From positions 1,302,001 to 1,366,000 of the forward strand of contig JBCAQO010000008.1 in NCBI GenBank assembly GCA_039111635.1: a stretch of DNA of 64,000 bases, written 5' to 3'. Positions 11,994 to 26,254 of the stretch are shown one piece after another. Both the position numbers and the translations under genes were made by a program. The number at the start of each line of letters is the position of its first letter. Position 1 is the stretch's first letter. This stretch comes from Heterobasidion occidentale. Its lineage: Eukaryota > Basidiomycota > Agaricomycetes > Russulales > Bondarzewiaceae. The notes beneath the pieces were generated by a model, which had not been told where the DNA came from, did not search any database, and saw only the letters and a list, made by a program, of their open reading frames with translations.

Positions 11994-12239
11994 GGATGCA
12001 GAAGAAAGGAAGGCGAGGACGTGGATGAAGTTGGGAGGTGTTTGGGCAAGGGTGAGTTATTACGCACGGAAGCACTCGAGTCGTACGGTGTAAGCGGAGC
12101 TCGAAGAGTGTAGTAGCCGTGAGAAACCAGATCTATAAAGAGACCACGTGATCACACCATTTCGTATTGTGGGTCCGTCCTCTCGTCTTGCTCTTCTCGG
12201 TTTGCCGACAACCTCTTCGTCTTCAACACTCACAACAGG
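11994..12239. promoter_or_regulatory. Divergent promoter, tropomyosin / DUF2408
   Basis: 246 bp separate the two start codons. It contains a CACGTG E-box-type palindrome at 12145-12150 and a TATAAA-like sequence just before it (about 12134). Use of these sites is inferred from sequence only. Confidence 0.4.
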
Positions 12240-14595
12240 ATGACAGCTCCTGTGCCTCAGGAAGGTGGGTAGTGTGGTTTCTCGTTTGATTTTGGTCTTC
12301 GACGGTTTGCCTTGCAGAACTTTCGATCCTTGAGGCGGTCATCAAGTAAGCATCGCTTGCTCTGAGTCGTTTCCTCGACGCGCCCCTCATCGATCGCCGT
12401 TTAGTATTCGGAACCGCTTGACGGTACTCAAGAAGGATCGAGGGGACTATATCAAAGCATCGGATGTCAATAGCTTGTACCAAGCGACCATAAAGCAAGG
12501 TCAGCCCCTCAGGCTTCGCAATGACTCCCCTCCTTGCTCACTGCCTTGCTCGCTGGTTTACCCTCTGATGTCTGTAGTCACAAAGTTGAACGACGTACGC
12601 GACGATGACACGTCTCACAACAACCGCTTGGACACGACGCTCGCAGATATCTTCAATCTGCTCTCTCTATTCTTCCTGACCATCGGGAAGACCAAAGAGG
12701 CCCCCGCCACTTACTCTCAGCTGGCTAGTATGCGGGTGAGTATACCGCCCTCCCAATTTTGTCTTGGGCCCTTCCTGTGACTCCGCACGATGTTTCACCC
12801 GAGGGCATAAATAGATTTAGGAAGGGCGTGGGCACCCTTCCGAAGCCCCCTGGGGTATTGGCAGTGGTCCAAGCACACATCATGCCACAATGCTCTTCTC
12901 CGGTGCTCCGCTGACCCGTTTGTTTTCAAAGCAAATACTTGAGCATATGAACGAGTCGGCCATATACAACGAATCCGACCTCGCACCGTTCCATCGACGC
13001 CTAGGCGAGCTACGCAACATTATAAAGCATGACGCAGAAAGCGGCAAGCACCCCGAAGCCATGACGAAGCTACTCGAGCGGCAGCTCAACGAATGTTGTG
13101 CGTCTTCGGATTCCCATGCCGTATGCATAGGCCGGAAGGCATTGCCCGGTATGTGTTCTCCACAAACTGACGGTGCATTTTGTCTCTGTCCCATCCAGAT
13201 AGCATCTTGCAATCCCTTCTTGAATCTCTCTCCATTCTCTCGGTCGAACTTATCCCGATACACGAGAAACTCGTGAACATCCGGCGGAAGCTAGTGGCCC
13301 TCGCCGCAAAGCAAGGACCACATAAGGCCGAACTAAAACCCCTTCAAGAAGAATTACGAAAAATTGACTCGTTGAGTACACGTTTGTTGACATCATGTAT
13401 ACTTGTACCACTCATGTGCTTTCCTCGGCGCTTGTTTCTGTCCCCTTTCCCTATCCTATGACGCCGATCAACCCACTCGTGTGACTCGTGTTTGCCGTGG
13501 TATTCACAATCGTTCCATATGTAGTAAACGCGTTGACGGCAAGTTCCTCGGACCCGGAGGCATGATCCCAGCTTCGCAGGCTATTTGCTCCTCACTTTTA
13601 GAGGAGTGCTTCGACATTGCGCAGGAGATACGTGCACAAGAGGAGTCCAAAAACGTGGCCACCTCGCTCAAGCCTATACACGACCGCTTGCTTGATCTTC
13701 GCGCCGAGCTCGAGGGTCTTGCGTTGACACACCGTTGGAGCCTCCGCGAGACGGACCTGTGGAACTATTCGCTTAGTCTGCAAGAGATCGACAAGATGCG
13801 AGTCGATGGGAAATTCATGGACTCTGAGGGAAATCAACCTGCAGGGCAATATGTAGGCGACCTGTTTGAATCGATCACATGTATCCCTCATGAGTCACAC
13901 AGGTCTTGCTTTACCTACTTCGACGATGTTACGGTGTCATCTACCGTCTCCTTTCGTCTAGCGAACCCGTGTCCGAAGAGCTTATGCCCGTGGTATGTCC
14001 TGGCGATGACTCCCCCCGTTGTTGTTCACAATCTCTGGTTCAGGCGAACAAGCTGTCGACCGTCAAGAAATGTTTGAACGAAGTCTTAAAATACGGTGGA
14101 CCCTTTAGCCCGCGAGACTTGTACCCTGTGCGTATTCTGTTCCGGCTCATTAACTAGTCTACACCATCTTCGCTCTCTGTGACTTCGCTTCGCTGCATGC
14201 GTGCTACAATGCACGCATATAGGCGCGCATAGGTGGTTCCCACGGACATGTACTGATCACTGTCGCCGCCTGTATAGTATCAGCTAGCGCTGTACCAGAT
14301 CGACTCGATGCGCAAGGATGGCAAGTTTGTTGGCGTGGATGGGTCGGTGCCAGAGGGGCAAGGGATAGTCATGGCCCATCTGAATGAGTGTCATGAGCTT
14401 CTAGAAATGGTGCGGCTCCTCATCTTCACAAGATGCCCTAGTGTCACCTCAGCACCATTGACATCGTGTTCATCTGTACATTTGTAGTTAAAGCAGTCCA
14501 TGGACGAGCACGAGGAGGAGGAAGACTCCACCGAGGACGATGACACCAACACGTTCGACCCCGACTCGACGGTCACGTCGGACGGGGACACCTAG
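12240..14595 (+). CDS. UPF0662 / DUF2408 family protein
   Basis: Conserved fungal protein of unknown function, like the S. pombe UPF0662 proteins. Eleven exons (12240-12264, 12318-12345, 12405-12499, 12578-12735, 12932-13097, 13199-13370, 13525-13852, 13903-13992, 14044-14127, 14278-14409, 14488-14595) sum to 1386 nt, 461 residues, in one frame. The chain is helical throughout. It has a repeated motif, RVDGKFLGPGGMIPASQ, RVDGKFMDSEGNQPAGQY and RKDGKFVGVDGSVPEGQ, each following a YQ/YSLSLQEIDKM-type helix, so the fold looks internally duplicated. The C-terminus is a run of acidic residues (EHEEEEDSTEDDD). No catalytic motif is visible. Splice sites for exons 6-9 were chosen to keep the frame and may be off by a few bases. 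Confidence 0.8.
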
Positions 14596-15360
14596 CGAGC
14601 CTGAAATTCTGCGATCCCTCCCGCCCGTTCCTCATCACATCAACCTAGCGCTCCATTTTCTTCTCCCGTGCTATATCCGTGTATCGTTACAAATCTGCGC
14701 TGCCCCCTTTCTCCTCGTCGAGTTTACGGACTAGAGTGTTTATATGCATAGCGGAAGGATCGCAACTCCCACACCCGTGGTGTCTCCCACCTTTTTTCTT
14801 TCACCTCGCCCCTCCTCTCTCCTCGAAAATCGCACTCTTGCCGCTGCCTCCTTTGTTTTCTCTTTCCCTCGAAGATTCAGTGCTTTCCTGCTGCACAGAT
14901 ATGCTACTATGTACTTATGAATGATTGTATAGATTTTCGGATCGTAGAGCCTCGAAGCTCGTATCATGGACCATTGATCATTCCGCTTCGATGCCGCAGC
15001 TGGAGCATATCACCTTGACCGATCGCTTTTATTCGCCAGATTCATTAGGTTTGGTGTGGACCATGGTCACATACAACAAGATCTCATGGCTGCGTCGTGT
15101 TCAAGGACGTCTACGCCCCTCGAGGGACGATTTCAAAATATGCTGAAGTCCAACCAAAGAAGACAAACTAGACTGCACTCTAGCTTGGCTTCTAAATGAC
15201 GCTCATGGATGCTTCAACTTCGCGTGTCATCACACCGTCACACAGGAATGCAGCAAGAAGAGACGAAAAGGAAGCGTTATGTATTTTGTGTCTGTCATCG
15301 CACGTCAAGACGTCGGCCTTCCGACGGCTCACAGCAGCGAAGCGAGGTGGAATACATCAT
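14596..15360. other. Intergenic region between convergent DUF2408 and ATP1 genes
   Basis: 765 bp that should hold the two 3' UTRs, with a C/T-rich stretch around 14780-14880. No gene, RNA or repeat was recognised. Confidence 0.5.
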
Positions 15361-17591
<2,231 letters not shown>

Positions 17592-17720
17592 GAGAGGGAG
17601 GGGGATGGGGAAAAAACGGAAAGACTGAGAGGAGGTGGGCTGAGCGCGCTTCCGGCTGTCCGCGACACTTCAACGCTCAGCTTCGGGCGGAGATCGAATC
17701 CCTTCCGACGACGCCCGCTT
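17592..17720. promoter_or_regulatory. 129-bp bidirectional promoter, ATP1 / bL21m
   Basis: Only 129 bp lie between the divergent start codons of two nuclear genes for mitochondrial proteins, so the promoters must overlap. No TATA box is evident. Co-expression is an inference. Confidence 0.5.
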
Positions 17721-18308
17721 ATGTACTCCGCCGTACGCACAACACACGCTCCAGCAGTCAGCCATGCTCCCTCGCCGTACGTTCCCTCTCTCTCCCCTCG
17801 TCCCTCGTCCCCTGCACCCCGCTCACGTCTTCGCCCCCCAGTGTCCTCGCTGCGGGCAGCAGTGCGCTCGCTACACACCCACCTGAGCCCCGCCGCGAGC
17901 CCGTCCTCGACCGCGACCGCGCTCGCGCTCATCCGCTCCCAGCCGAACCAATACGTGATCGCCTCCATAGCAGGCAGAAAATACCTCCTCTCCCCCCGCG
18001 ACCTCCTCACCGTCCCCCGCCTCAACGACGCGAACGTCGGCGACGTCCTCTCCCTTTCTCAGATACACGAGATCGGCTCCCGCGAATACACCCTCCGCGG
18101 AAATCCAGACATCGCACCCGATGCCGTCTCCGTCGAGGCCACCGTCGTCGAGCACACAAAGGGCAGGATGGAGCATATATTCAAGAAGAAACGTCGAAAG
18201 GGCTACGAGAGGACGATCAAGCACAAGCAGACCTACACACGCCTCAGAATCGGTCCCATTGACATTCGTTTGAGCCAGGAGCCATCGTCGTCGTCACCCC
18301 CATCGTAG
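17721..18308 (+). CDS. Mitochondrial ribosomal protein bL21m
   Basis: Large-subunit mitoribosomal protein of the bacterial L21 family. I read a single exon of 195 residues. The first 70 residues are basic, Ser/Pro-rich and nearly free of acids, as in mitochondrial presequences. The L21 domain follows: PNQYVIASIAGRKYLLSPRD, LNDANVGDVLSLSQIHEIGS, a variable loop, VEATVVEHTKGRMEHIFKKK and RRKGYERTIKHKQTYTRLRI, the strongly conserved L21 signature, then IGPIDI. A GTACGT...CAG pair near 17775-17841 was considered as an intron, but removing it breaks the frame. An in-frame ATG at 17586 overlaps the ATP1 start and was not used. Confidence 0.9.
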   Translation: MYSAVRTTHAPAVSHAPSPYVPSLSPRPSSPAPRSRLRPPVSSLRAAVRSLHTHLSPAASPSSTATALALIRSQPNQYVIASIAGRKYLLSPRDLLTVPRLNDANVGDVLSLSQIHEIGSREYTLRGNPDIAPDAVSVEATVVEHTKGRMEHIFKKKRRKGYERTIKHKQTYTRLRIGPIDIRLSQEPSSSSPPS

Positions 18309-18396
18309 TATTTCATGTTTAATGCACATCTTCAGGGAATGAGGCATGTATTACATCTCAGACAGCACGCATAAAAGAATAAGACCGCGTAAAAAA

Positions 18397-21300
18397 TCAT
18401 ATTTCTCCCTCCTCTGGTGTTTCCGCACGAACTGACGTCGCGGGCACACGCTCGGGAGGGCGTTCCTCCGCCTCCTTCGGTGGTGCATCGCCGTCTCGCT
18501 CATACCTCGGCCTCTGCAGATCGACAGACAGTAAGTTGACAGACGACAGACACAAAATGAAGATATACACACCTTTTCTGCACGATCCTCTGGCTTCTCG
18601 TCAAACGCCACCTCCCTCGACCGTCTCCTCCGGTCGTCGCGGTCGTGTTCCCTATGGTGTTTGGCCGTGCCCTTGTACCCAGCGTGCCGATCACGATCCT
18701 TCTCCCTGTGCTCGCGATCCCAGTCTCGCTCACGCTCACGTTCGCGAGGATGGTCTCTCGTAGAACGGTGGTACGTGTCGGTCTCTTCGTGGCCGTGATG
18801 GCGGTACCGCGAACCACCTCGCTCACGATCGTAGTCCCGATCTCGGTCTCGGTGTTCGCGGTCCCGCTCTTTCTCACCGCCTTTCTCGGCACCCTTCTCA
18901 CGTTCGCGCTCCGGTTCGCGGTGCGGCGGCACCTCCTTGCGTTTCCGGCTTGTGGTTGACCCGCCATCCTCCGAGATGTCGCGTAGCCGTTCCTGCGAGT
19001 GAAGGGACAACAGCTTCAGTCAAGTCACTCCGCTACTGATTCACGAGCGTGACTGCACCTTTTGCCGCTTGATGAATTTTGCGAATGCGGCACGCCTGCC
19101 TTCGTCATCGAGGACCTTGTATTCCGGAAGTCCATCGATGAGAGGGACCGCCTGCAATATCCTGAGTCATTATACGGACAAACACGAACTGATGCTGTGA
19201 ACACGCACCTCTTCGTACGACATGTTGACGTCAATGACATCGGGCAATTTCTTCATGGCATACCTCAAGTCATCCTGCATGTGTCGCTGCTTGCGCTCCG
19301 CACGACGCCGCTCGTCCGCTTGCTGCTTGACGGCCTGATCACGCAGCTGTGAAGTCATGAGAAACGCATGCTCAGAGACGACCTTCCCTGGAAAGATGCG
19401 CACGCCACGCACAGTTTTGAACACCTCCTTCATGTCCTGCTCAGTCAGCTTCGTGACAGCCTCGTCGACATTGTCCTCGAGGACCTTCACAAACTCCTCT
19501 TCTGTCGTCTCAGGAACAACGGCGAACAACTTTGGCCCTTCTTTTCCTGCGTTGTCCGGACGAGCCTCTTTTTCACCCTCGCCTTCCCTCACGCCGGTGG
19601 TCTGGATGGACTTCGCGTGCTCGGCTTCAAGCCTGACATTGTGTCTCCTGATGGCCGATTCGGCGATAGCAATCTTCGCATCGAGTTGCTGATCCAACTC
19701 ATCGACAATGTCCCAAAAGAGCTCGATGGGGTTCGAGCCGGGCTTTCCGAGCAGGTCGAGGTAGCGAGGATCAGAAAAGAACAAGGGATAGACGGTCTTC
19801 CATTTCGACCGCGCAGTGATGCGACCTGCAGCCGCTAGATCCTTGAGCAAACCCTGGAAGAAGTGAAGACGATTGGCTTAGGATGGAGGGATCGATGGTC
19901 AGTGACTGGCAGGTGGGCAACGCACCTTGAACCCTTCTCGCGCCTTTCGCTCCTTGCGCGTCTTCTCAACCTGCATCCTCCGCATCTGCTCCTCGAACTC
20001 TCGTTCTTGCACGCGACTGTAGTCCTCAAAGGCAAGCAGGATATCAAGATTGGGCAGGGTCTGAAGATCCTCGTCGTTCCTCCATTGTTCCGATTCCAAC
20101 ACGAGCGAGTGCGCGTCGCGCCATCGCGTGAGTACATCCACTTGGAGCTGTTTGAACAACGCGACTAGCTTTGTGGTAGCGCGGCTGCGCGCAGCGCGGG
20201 CCTCTTGCTATCGTCGTGACCGGGGATCAGTAACACAATACACACAATCGCGTGCAGGAACATGATCTGACAAGGAAACGGGGAGGGAATAAACGGTGAA
20301 CGCACCACATCGCGCTGTTTGAGTTCGGTCACGTACTCTTCGAAGATCAGCCTCCGCTCTGCCTCAATCTTCGCTTGTTGCCAAATGGGATGCTGCGCAA
20401 AGAGTCGGTCCGCCGTGGGAAAGGTCGTGTAGTGGAAGACGTTCGGGTTGCCCTTGAGCATGTTGCGAATCGCAGGGCGAATCTTGGCGAGACGCGCTTC
20501 TCGCTCTTCATGTTCTCTAGCTTTGAGATTGTCGACATACTACACAGGACGCGTCAATATACTGTGTCGGCGACGTGCAAAACGCCGTCGAAAGTCTACC
20601 TTTTGCCACGCCGCTTTCTTCTCGGCGAGAGTGTTTAAGGCCTTATACAATGGGTCCGTGATGATCGCGCGCATTGTCTGATCCCAAGTCCAATTCGCGT
20701 CGATTCCTGCTTTTCTGAGCAGATATGTAAACGCCTTCTCACCCTCTTCTACCGTTGCGAAGCCATTATGGGGAATCGTCGGCTCGTCCGGCAGGTTGGG
20801 GCGCGGCGGCAGGACAGAGGTCGCGTGGAACGGAAGAACGGCGGTGCTTTGCCCGTTGAGCTGCTCAGAGCTTGCGTCGGAGCCAAGCGTGACGAGGGCG
20901 TTGGATTGGGGCTGCGCACCTCCTATGGGCGTAAAGCCTGGAGTGATGACAACGAGCTCCACTGATGGTTGTGGTCTCAGTTACAACAGTGTATAGAGTT
21001 AGAGAAGGGACGCACGGCGCAGGCGCAGCCGGGGGTGCAGCCTTTCCTTCTTTCTCCACTTTCTCGAGAATGAGCAACAGCTCATCCGGCATGTCCCATT
21101 TTGACTCTTTTGTTTGGGTCTACAGGAGCGTCAGAGCGTCTAAAACTCTGAGATAAGATGTGAAACTCACATTGTAATAGTACTTCCTTCCCCCAGAAAA
21201 GTACTCTTTCCAAGACGTCTGATTGAGAGCGCGCTACGAAGAAGAGTGGTCAGATATGTCGAAGACTCTGGGGAGTTATCTTCATGCGAACCTCGAATGG

Positions 21301-21604
21301 TGACTTCAAATCTGTAGACAAGTTGTAAGAAATATACGTATACACAATGTGCGAACATACGCACCATCTGGTTTCTCCCATACGCTTTCCCTGGTGCCGG
21401 TATTGAACCAATAGGTTCGGCCTTCTGGATTTCTGTGCTCAGTCTGATAAGGGCGAATAAGCGCTTAGGGTGTAACAAAGTTCGTCGAATACTCACCCAC
21501 ATGTTCACAACCAGTCTGACCAGTAGTTCCTCGGAAGCTGGGGATGCACAGGCGAGGCCACCGAGACTGCTGGGTTTTGAGTCGGAGTTCGTTTTCTCCT
21601 TCAT
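18397..21604 (-). CDS. PRP40: Pre-mRNA-processing protein PRP40 (U1 snRNP, WW-FF domains)
   Basis: Scaffold of the U1 snRNP that bridges the 5' splice site with branch-point factors and the Pol II tail. The reading gives two N-terminal WW domains ([20 protein letters not shown] and [19 protein letters not shown]), then a series of FF domains, for example [20 protein letters not shown] and [20 protein letters not shown]. The C-terminal tail is extremely rich in R/E/D/H dipeptides and ends TPEEGEI, with the stop at 18397. About ten introns interrupt it. The first ATG of the open frame is 21604, but family members usually begin next to the first WW domain, which corresponds to the ATG at 21502. 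The 34 extra residues have no visible features and may be 5' UTR. Confidence 0.92.
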
Positions 21605-21997
21605 TTTGGTAAATTATCGTCACACTTCGTGACACTCATCAATAGACTGTAGACACGAATTTGGACGTATCGCGCTTTTCTGAACACTCAGATCAATACA
21701 AGTACGGAGAGTTTCTGCTAGATGCACAGAGCTCGAAGCACACTTCGAAAGTACCTTGGCAAGAGGCTCTGATCGAGAATGTCACGTCGGCCTCCAAAAC
21801 AACGCTCAATCGTGGGTGGAGTGTCTCACTGTACATTGCTTCATCTCTCGTGTGATCGCCAAAGCTCAAAGGTCATTCAGATGCTGAAAGAACAGTTTGG
21901 GACGACAATCGATCTGCAGACTAATCTCTGAAGTATCACCCAGCGCGATGAACACAGAAACCTGAAAGATAGATGACAGATGTAAAGAGTGAGGATA
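21605..21997. other. Intergenic region, RPF1 3' flank and PRP40 promoter
   Basis: About 390 bp between two minus-strand genes; it must hold the PRP40 promoter and the RPF1 3' end. A 64-codon plus-strand open frame at 21661-21855 has no recognisable motif. Confidence 0.45.
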
Positions 21998-23431
21998 TCA
22001 AAGAAAGAAAGTACGCCGAGTTGTTTCTAGCTCCGGCTGGATGGGCGACGAAGGATCAGATATAAAATACGGGAGTAGTCGCATGGTACACACCTTCCAT
22101 ATCCACTGGAACTCTGCTGACTTGGGGGGAGCCATCATTTCTGCCGCTTTCTGCATGTTTTCCGCGCGGTCGGCATCGACATCAGAGGCATTGTCGCCAG
22201 AACCATCTGCTGGTGCAATGTTTTCGTCTTTGCTCTCATCTTCGTCAAAGACATCAAATTCGAGCGGTTGAGGCATCTCGGCTAGGTTTCGGACTGCCGG
22301 GAGACCTTTTTTCATCGAACGCAGCTTCAAAGTGAACCGCGGGCCGATCTCTTGGAGTGCGACCTTTTCAGGTGTGCGGAAAGCGTATCTAGTGGATACT
22401 ATTACAAAGGAAGAACGTATAGTCAAGTGCAAAAGATAACACACCGATGACGCCTGAAAAATAGGAAATCACGCTGATTGTGAAGTGTGACGACTTGTCG
22501 ACCTTGGAATTCTGGTAATGGCGGAAAGTAGGTCTGGAACATCCTTCCAACTGAGTGACCCAATCGTGTAACAAAGTTATTGAGGACGAGTTCGGGATGA
22601 TGGGCTGTATGCCGGGCATGACCCTGAATGTAGATTCATTAGCAAAGGAGAGGCCCGATACTGTTAAGCGGAGAACTGGACCTACAAAAATCTGCTTTGT
22701 GAGTTGGATCGAAGTGAGTTTGAAGTAGGCAGTTGGTCCATCGGGGAGGTGAACCATAGTGATTGCATCTAATTCCATGAGTGAGGATCGTCAAGGAGTG
22801 TGGGACACGGTGTACTTACTTGGTTTCTTCGTGTCCTCATTTACGACAATGAGATTCGAGTAGCCTCTGCCCGCCGCCCATCCCGCAATCTTCCCCATTT
22901 CAAACCCGCGCTTTTTGGGGCGTTTGTGAAACTCTGCGCCGGGGAATATACCGACTAATTCTTCACAGAAGTCGTAGGTCACGCGCGTAGCCTTGGGTGA
23001 GGTAGTGATGAGCACTCTTGGTGGAACGGTTGGGTCGGAACTCGACGAAAAGTAGGACGAAAAGGGATCAGATGCTATGTCGGCGGCATGTTCTGCAGTC
23101 GGTTGAGATGCGGATGAAGAGGGGGCTGTATCCTCTTGGGTGACAGAGGATAGGTCTGCAGTGAGAAATGAGGGGTCGAATTCGCGGGTGTTGTCGAGTG
23201 TACGGGAAACATTTTCAGATAAGCGTTGCTGTGACATCGATGAGGCAAATGAATGTGCAGAGAGGGAGATAGACATACTTTCTTTACTGCAGGGTCGCTC
23301 GCCTCTCGCTTGGCTTGTGCAAGCCGTTTTTGCAGCTTAGCTTGCCCCTTGGCCTTCTTGTTTTTTCGAGAGACCTCTTCTCGTTTGATTTTGTTCTTTA
23401 TCACAGAGGGCTCGAACCTGCTGGTGGGCAT
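21998..23431 (-). CDS. RPF1: Ribosome production factor 1 (Brix domain)
   Basis: Nucleolar Brix-domain protein needed for 60S subunit assembly and ITS2 processing. It starts [20 protein letters not shown], followed by a Lys-rich helix. After the first intron comes [20 protein letters not shown], the start of the Brix fold, then [73 protein letters not shown] and RRHRYAF. It closes with the Brix signature [16 protein letters not shown] and an acidic tail. Several introns, with the stop at 21998. It is divergent from the sterol-desaturase family gene, 132 bp apart. Confidence 0.93.
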
Positions 23432-23563
23432 AATGGCGGCAAGGCAGAAGGAGAATGAATCTTAGGTAAAAAGGATTCAGTAAACCAACGGGGCCGGAGC
23501 AGATAGACGTTCCCACGACCTTCTACCAATAGGAGTGACCTGCCGAGTATCGTACCTTCGTCC

Positions 23564-24613
23564 ATGACCATGGCAAACCACACCGCCATCCCTCACAACC
23601 TCTGGACCGACTATCCGTTTTATTATACCCCCAGGCCATCCGTGCTTCCAGGAGTATCAGACCAAGCCCTCGCACTTGCCGCGCCTATAATCGCATACTG
23701 GGTAGCATCTTTGGCCTTTCATGCCCTTGATATTTCGGATTGGCGATGGCTCGACAAGTATCGCCTGCATGATTCCACGGAGGTTGCGTCGCGCAATCTA
23801 GTTACCCGGACAACCGTGGTCTGGGCTGTTCTGCTGCAGCAAGCGATCCAAACGGCGTTGGGTATCTTCTGGATGTCGGACGAGGGCACGAAGTGAACCA
23901 TGTTGCAGAGATGCAGCGAGTGGCCGCGTTCATCGCCCGCGCGTCCACCATGGCTCTCGGGAATAGCGTTGCGGAGAGTTGGCTAAAGTCGGAAGCACAT
24001 AGGCTTACTTATCTCAGCTACTGGTGGTTCATCCCTGCAATACAGTTATTGTGGGCCATGTATGTGTTTCGCCTCCTATAATGCGACCCATCATAAATTT
24101 GTCCTTAGGTGCGTTATGGATACATGGCAATACTTCTTACATCGCGGAATGCATGTCAACAAATTTCTCTACAAGCACCTCCATTCTGTACACCATCGCC
24201 TCTATGTTCCCTATGCCTTTGGGGCTCTTTACAACCATCCCTTCGAGGGGTTCCTTTTGGATTCCGTCGGTGCCGTGCTTTCAGAGACACTGTCTTTTAT
24301 GACTGTCCGACAAGCCGCGTTCTTTTTTGTGTTCTCGACGTTCAAAACTGTCGATGATCATTGCGGATACAGCTTGCCCTTCGATCCCCTGCAGTGGATA
24401 AGTGGGAATAATGCTGATTACCACGATATACATCACCAGGTCTGTAGTGTCTGTTACGGAGAACACAGATGTTGACATCATCATTGTCAGGTCATCGGCA
24501 TCAAGTCCAACTTCTCGCAGCCATTCTTCGTTCACTGGGATGTGCTGCTAGGCACACGTATGACCAGAAAAGAGATCGAACAACGCCGGGCCAGAACCCG
24601 GAAAGCGGACTGA
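23564..24613 (+). CDS. Sphinganine C4-hydroxylase (SUR2-type fatty acid hydroxylase superfamily)
   Basis: ER membrane di-iron enzyme that converts dihydrosphingosine to phytosphingosine. Histidine boxes are visible: DTWQYFLHRGMHVNKF, KHLHSVHHRLYVPYAFGALY and NADYHDIHHQVIGIKSNFSQ, plus DDHCGYSLPFDP and PFFVHWDVLLGTRMTR, all typical of SUR2. Frame-consistent exons are 23564-23861, 23909-24059, 24109-24439 and 24491-24613 (300 residues). The first intron is doubtful: the 47 nt skipped encode family-like residues (GIFWMSDEGTK, then VNHVA one frame over), so the alternative is a single-base loss near 23891 in an otherwise continuous exon. Two close ATGs, 23564 and 23570, could serve as start. The C-terminus is Arg/Lys-rich, as in ER-retained enzymes. 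Confidence 0.9.
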
Positions 24614-24816
24614 ACAAGGAGAAATTAGGAGTATATATATATGGGCTGACTGGATCCCATCTTGCATATTGTTGTTTTACTTGTACTTGCATGCTAATGT
24701 CCACAGCTCACTACTTTACTCGACATTCGATGCTCAAGGCCCGGCTCATCATTCATCTATAAGTGCTAACCAGAAAGGTAACATACAGCTGAATCCCGAA
24801 GGGAGGATATTGGTGA

Positions 24817-26115
24817 TCACCAATTGGTTAGAGTTGCTTTGCGATTCGCTGTCGTTTCCATCTCGTTTTCGTACTCTACTTCTATTCGTGCACCAGCTGG
24901 AAATTTGTGAGCTCAAGTATTGTGGCTGTAGAATATGCAACATACGTTTTGATTTGCGAGCAGGTCTGCTCTTTGGTTTTTCGAACCGACTTGACATTGA
25001 CTTCCGCTTGCCTAATGACGGTTTCGCCTTCGATTCGGTATCATCACCGCTGTCCTCGTCTTCTGAGTCGTCCTCAGCACTGCCATTGCCCTGATCCTGA
25101 GTCGCGAACTATTGAGCAGGTGGGAGAAGACATATATGAGAGCGAAGCGTACCGCAACTTCCTCCAGATCACTCAACCCATCCTCGTCCTCACTGATATC
25201 ACTCACGAACTCCCGATCATCCCAATCTTCCTCAAGCTCCTCCTCGTCCTCCTCTTCATCGTCTGTCTCATCTGCCACCATGTCGAGCTCATCAGTTTCT
25301 CCTTTGTGAGCTTTGTCTCTCGCTTTTTCTCGGTCCATGATTGTCTGCCATACACTCTCATTCACATTGAGTGGCGCATCGCCATAAGCTTTGGACTTAA
25401 GGCGCTCGACTAGCTCTTTTTCGATCGCGCGTTCAAGATGGGCGGCCGAGAGGGCCTTCCGCTCACGAACGGCCTCGCGGCGATCGAGTTTCTTTTTGAT
25501 TCCAACGAGTTTTGGTCTGGGCCATTTGTCAGACGAGAAATCAGGCAGAAACGACGGTAGACATACTGGTCGCGCAGCTTGAGTTGTCGCATTTTGATGA
25601 GGTATTGCGTGATTTTAGTGACGCGCTGCTTGCATTTATGGATAGTGAAATTTGGCCAGTAGATTAATTCTTTATCAATCTGCGGAGAAATGTTCAAGGA
25701 CGACAGAAGAGATAAAGAGAGAAATGCGCACCTGCTCCAATGCTTTCGTGTAGTTTTTGGATAATCTGATGCGTTCCCACATATGCGCAGGACTATGCGC
25801 ACGTTCGATGGTCTTCATGTAGAGGTAGAGCACGCCTAAAGGTATCCGTGAGAAGGGACCTGGATGAAGCTATATGAAGGACACGGACCCTCTTTTTCGC
25901 GCACAGTAGCATACCGTGAGTTTGCGAGAGGACATGACTGGCGGTTGCAGAAGCCTGTAACGTTGTATTCGTTCCTGCAGAAATTCTGGGTCACAGTCCT
26001 GGATGCGCGGGTGTCAAATGTGTAGAATGAGCAGATTTAGCGAAAATGCTCACTTCACTTTATAAGAGCAGAATTGTTGCCCAATGGCAGACCATATAAC
26101 ATCGTCGCTCTGCAT
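24817..26115 (-). CDS. MAK16: MAK16, 60S ribosome biogenesis factor
   Basis: Nucleolar protein in early pre-60S particles, a partner of Brix proteins such as RPF1. The N-terminus [20 protein letters not shown] continues after an intron as [20 protein letters not shown] and [15 protein letters not shown], the Cys-rich MAK16 signature. Then follow [55 protein letters not shown], a [20 protein letters not shown] helix, a long Glu/Asp-rich segment (25,190-25,290) and the conserved end [12 protein letters not shown]. The last intron runs from GTATGT to TTTCCAG, leading to the stop at 24817. At least six introns. It is divergent from the p24 gene with 139 bp between starts. Confidence 0.95.
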
Positions 26116-26254
26116 CTTTGCGAGGAGGAGAAGAAGGAAAGTTGCAAGAGAGAGTTCCCACGGCTACGCTTTGGGTAATGCTCGCTGCAGCATTGACGTT
26201 CTGCTCGCAAGTCACTTTCTTACACGCCAGCAGGCATCCGCGGTGCTTACAACC

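Noticed and set aside
17775..17841. Intron in the bL21m presequence (GTACGT...CCCCCCAG)
   Set aside because: Removal shifts the frame of the L21 domain; the unspliced reading is continuous.
18536..18959. Plus-strand hydrophobic ORFs opposite PRP40
   Set aside because: Antisense of the Arg/Glu/Asp-rich tail of PRP40, which mechanically yields Leu/Val/Ser-rich frames.
24900..24960. A 20-nt intron or read-through at the end of MAK16
   Set aside because: A longer intron from the same GTATGT donor to TTTCCAG leads into [12 protein letters not shown], the conserved MAK16 C-terminus.
25012..25309. Plus-strand Ser-rich ORF opposite MAK16
   Set aside because: It is the antisense of the Glu/Asp-rich segment of MAK16.
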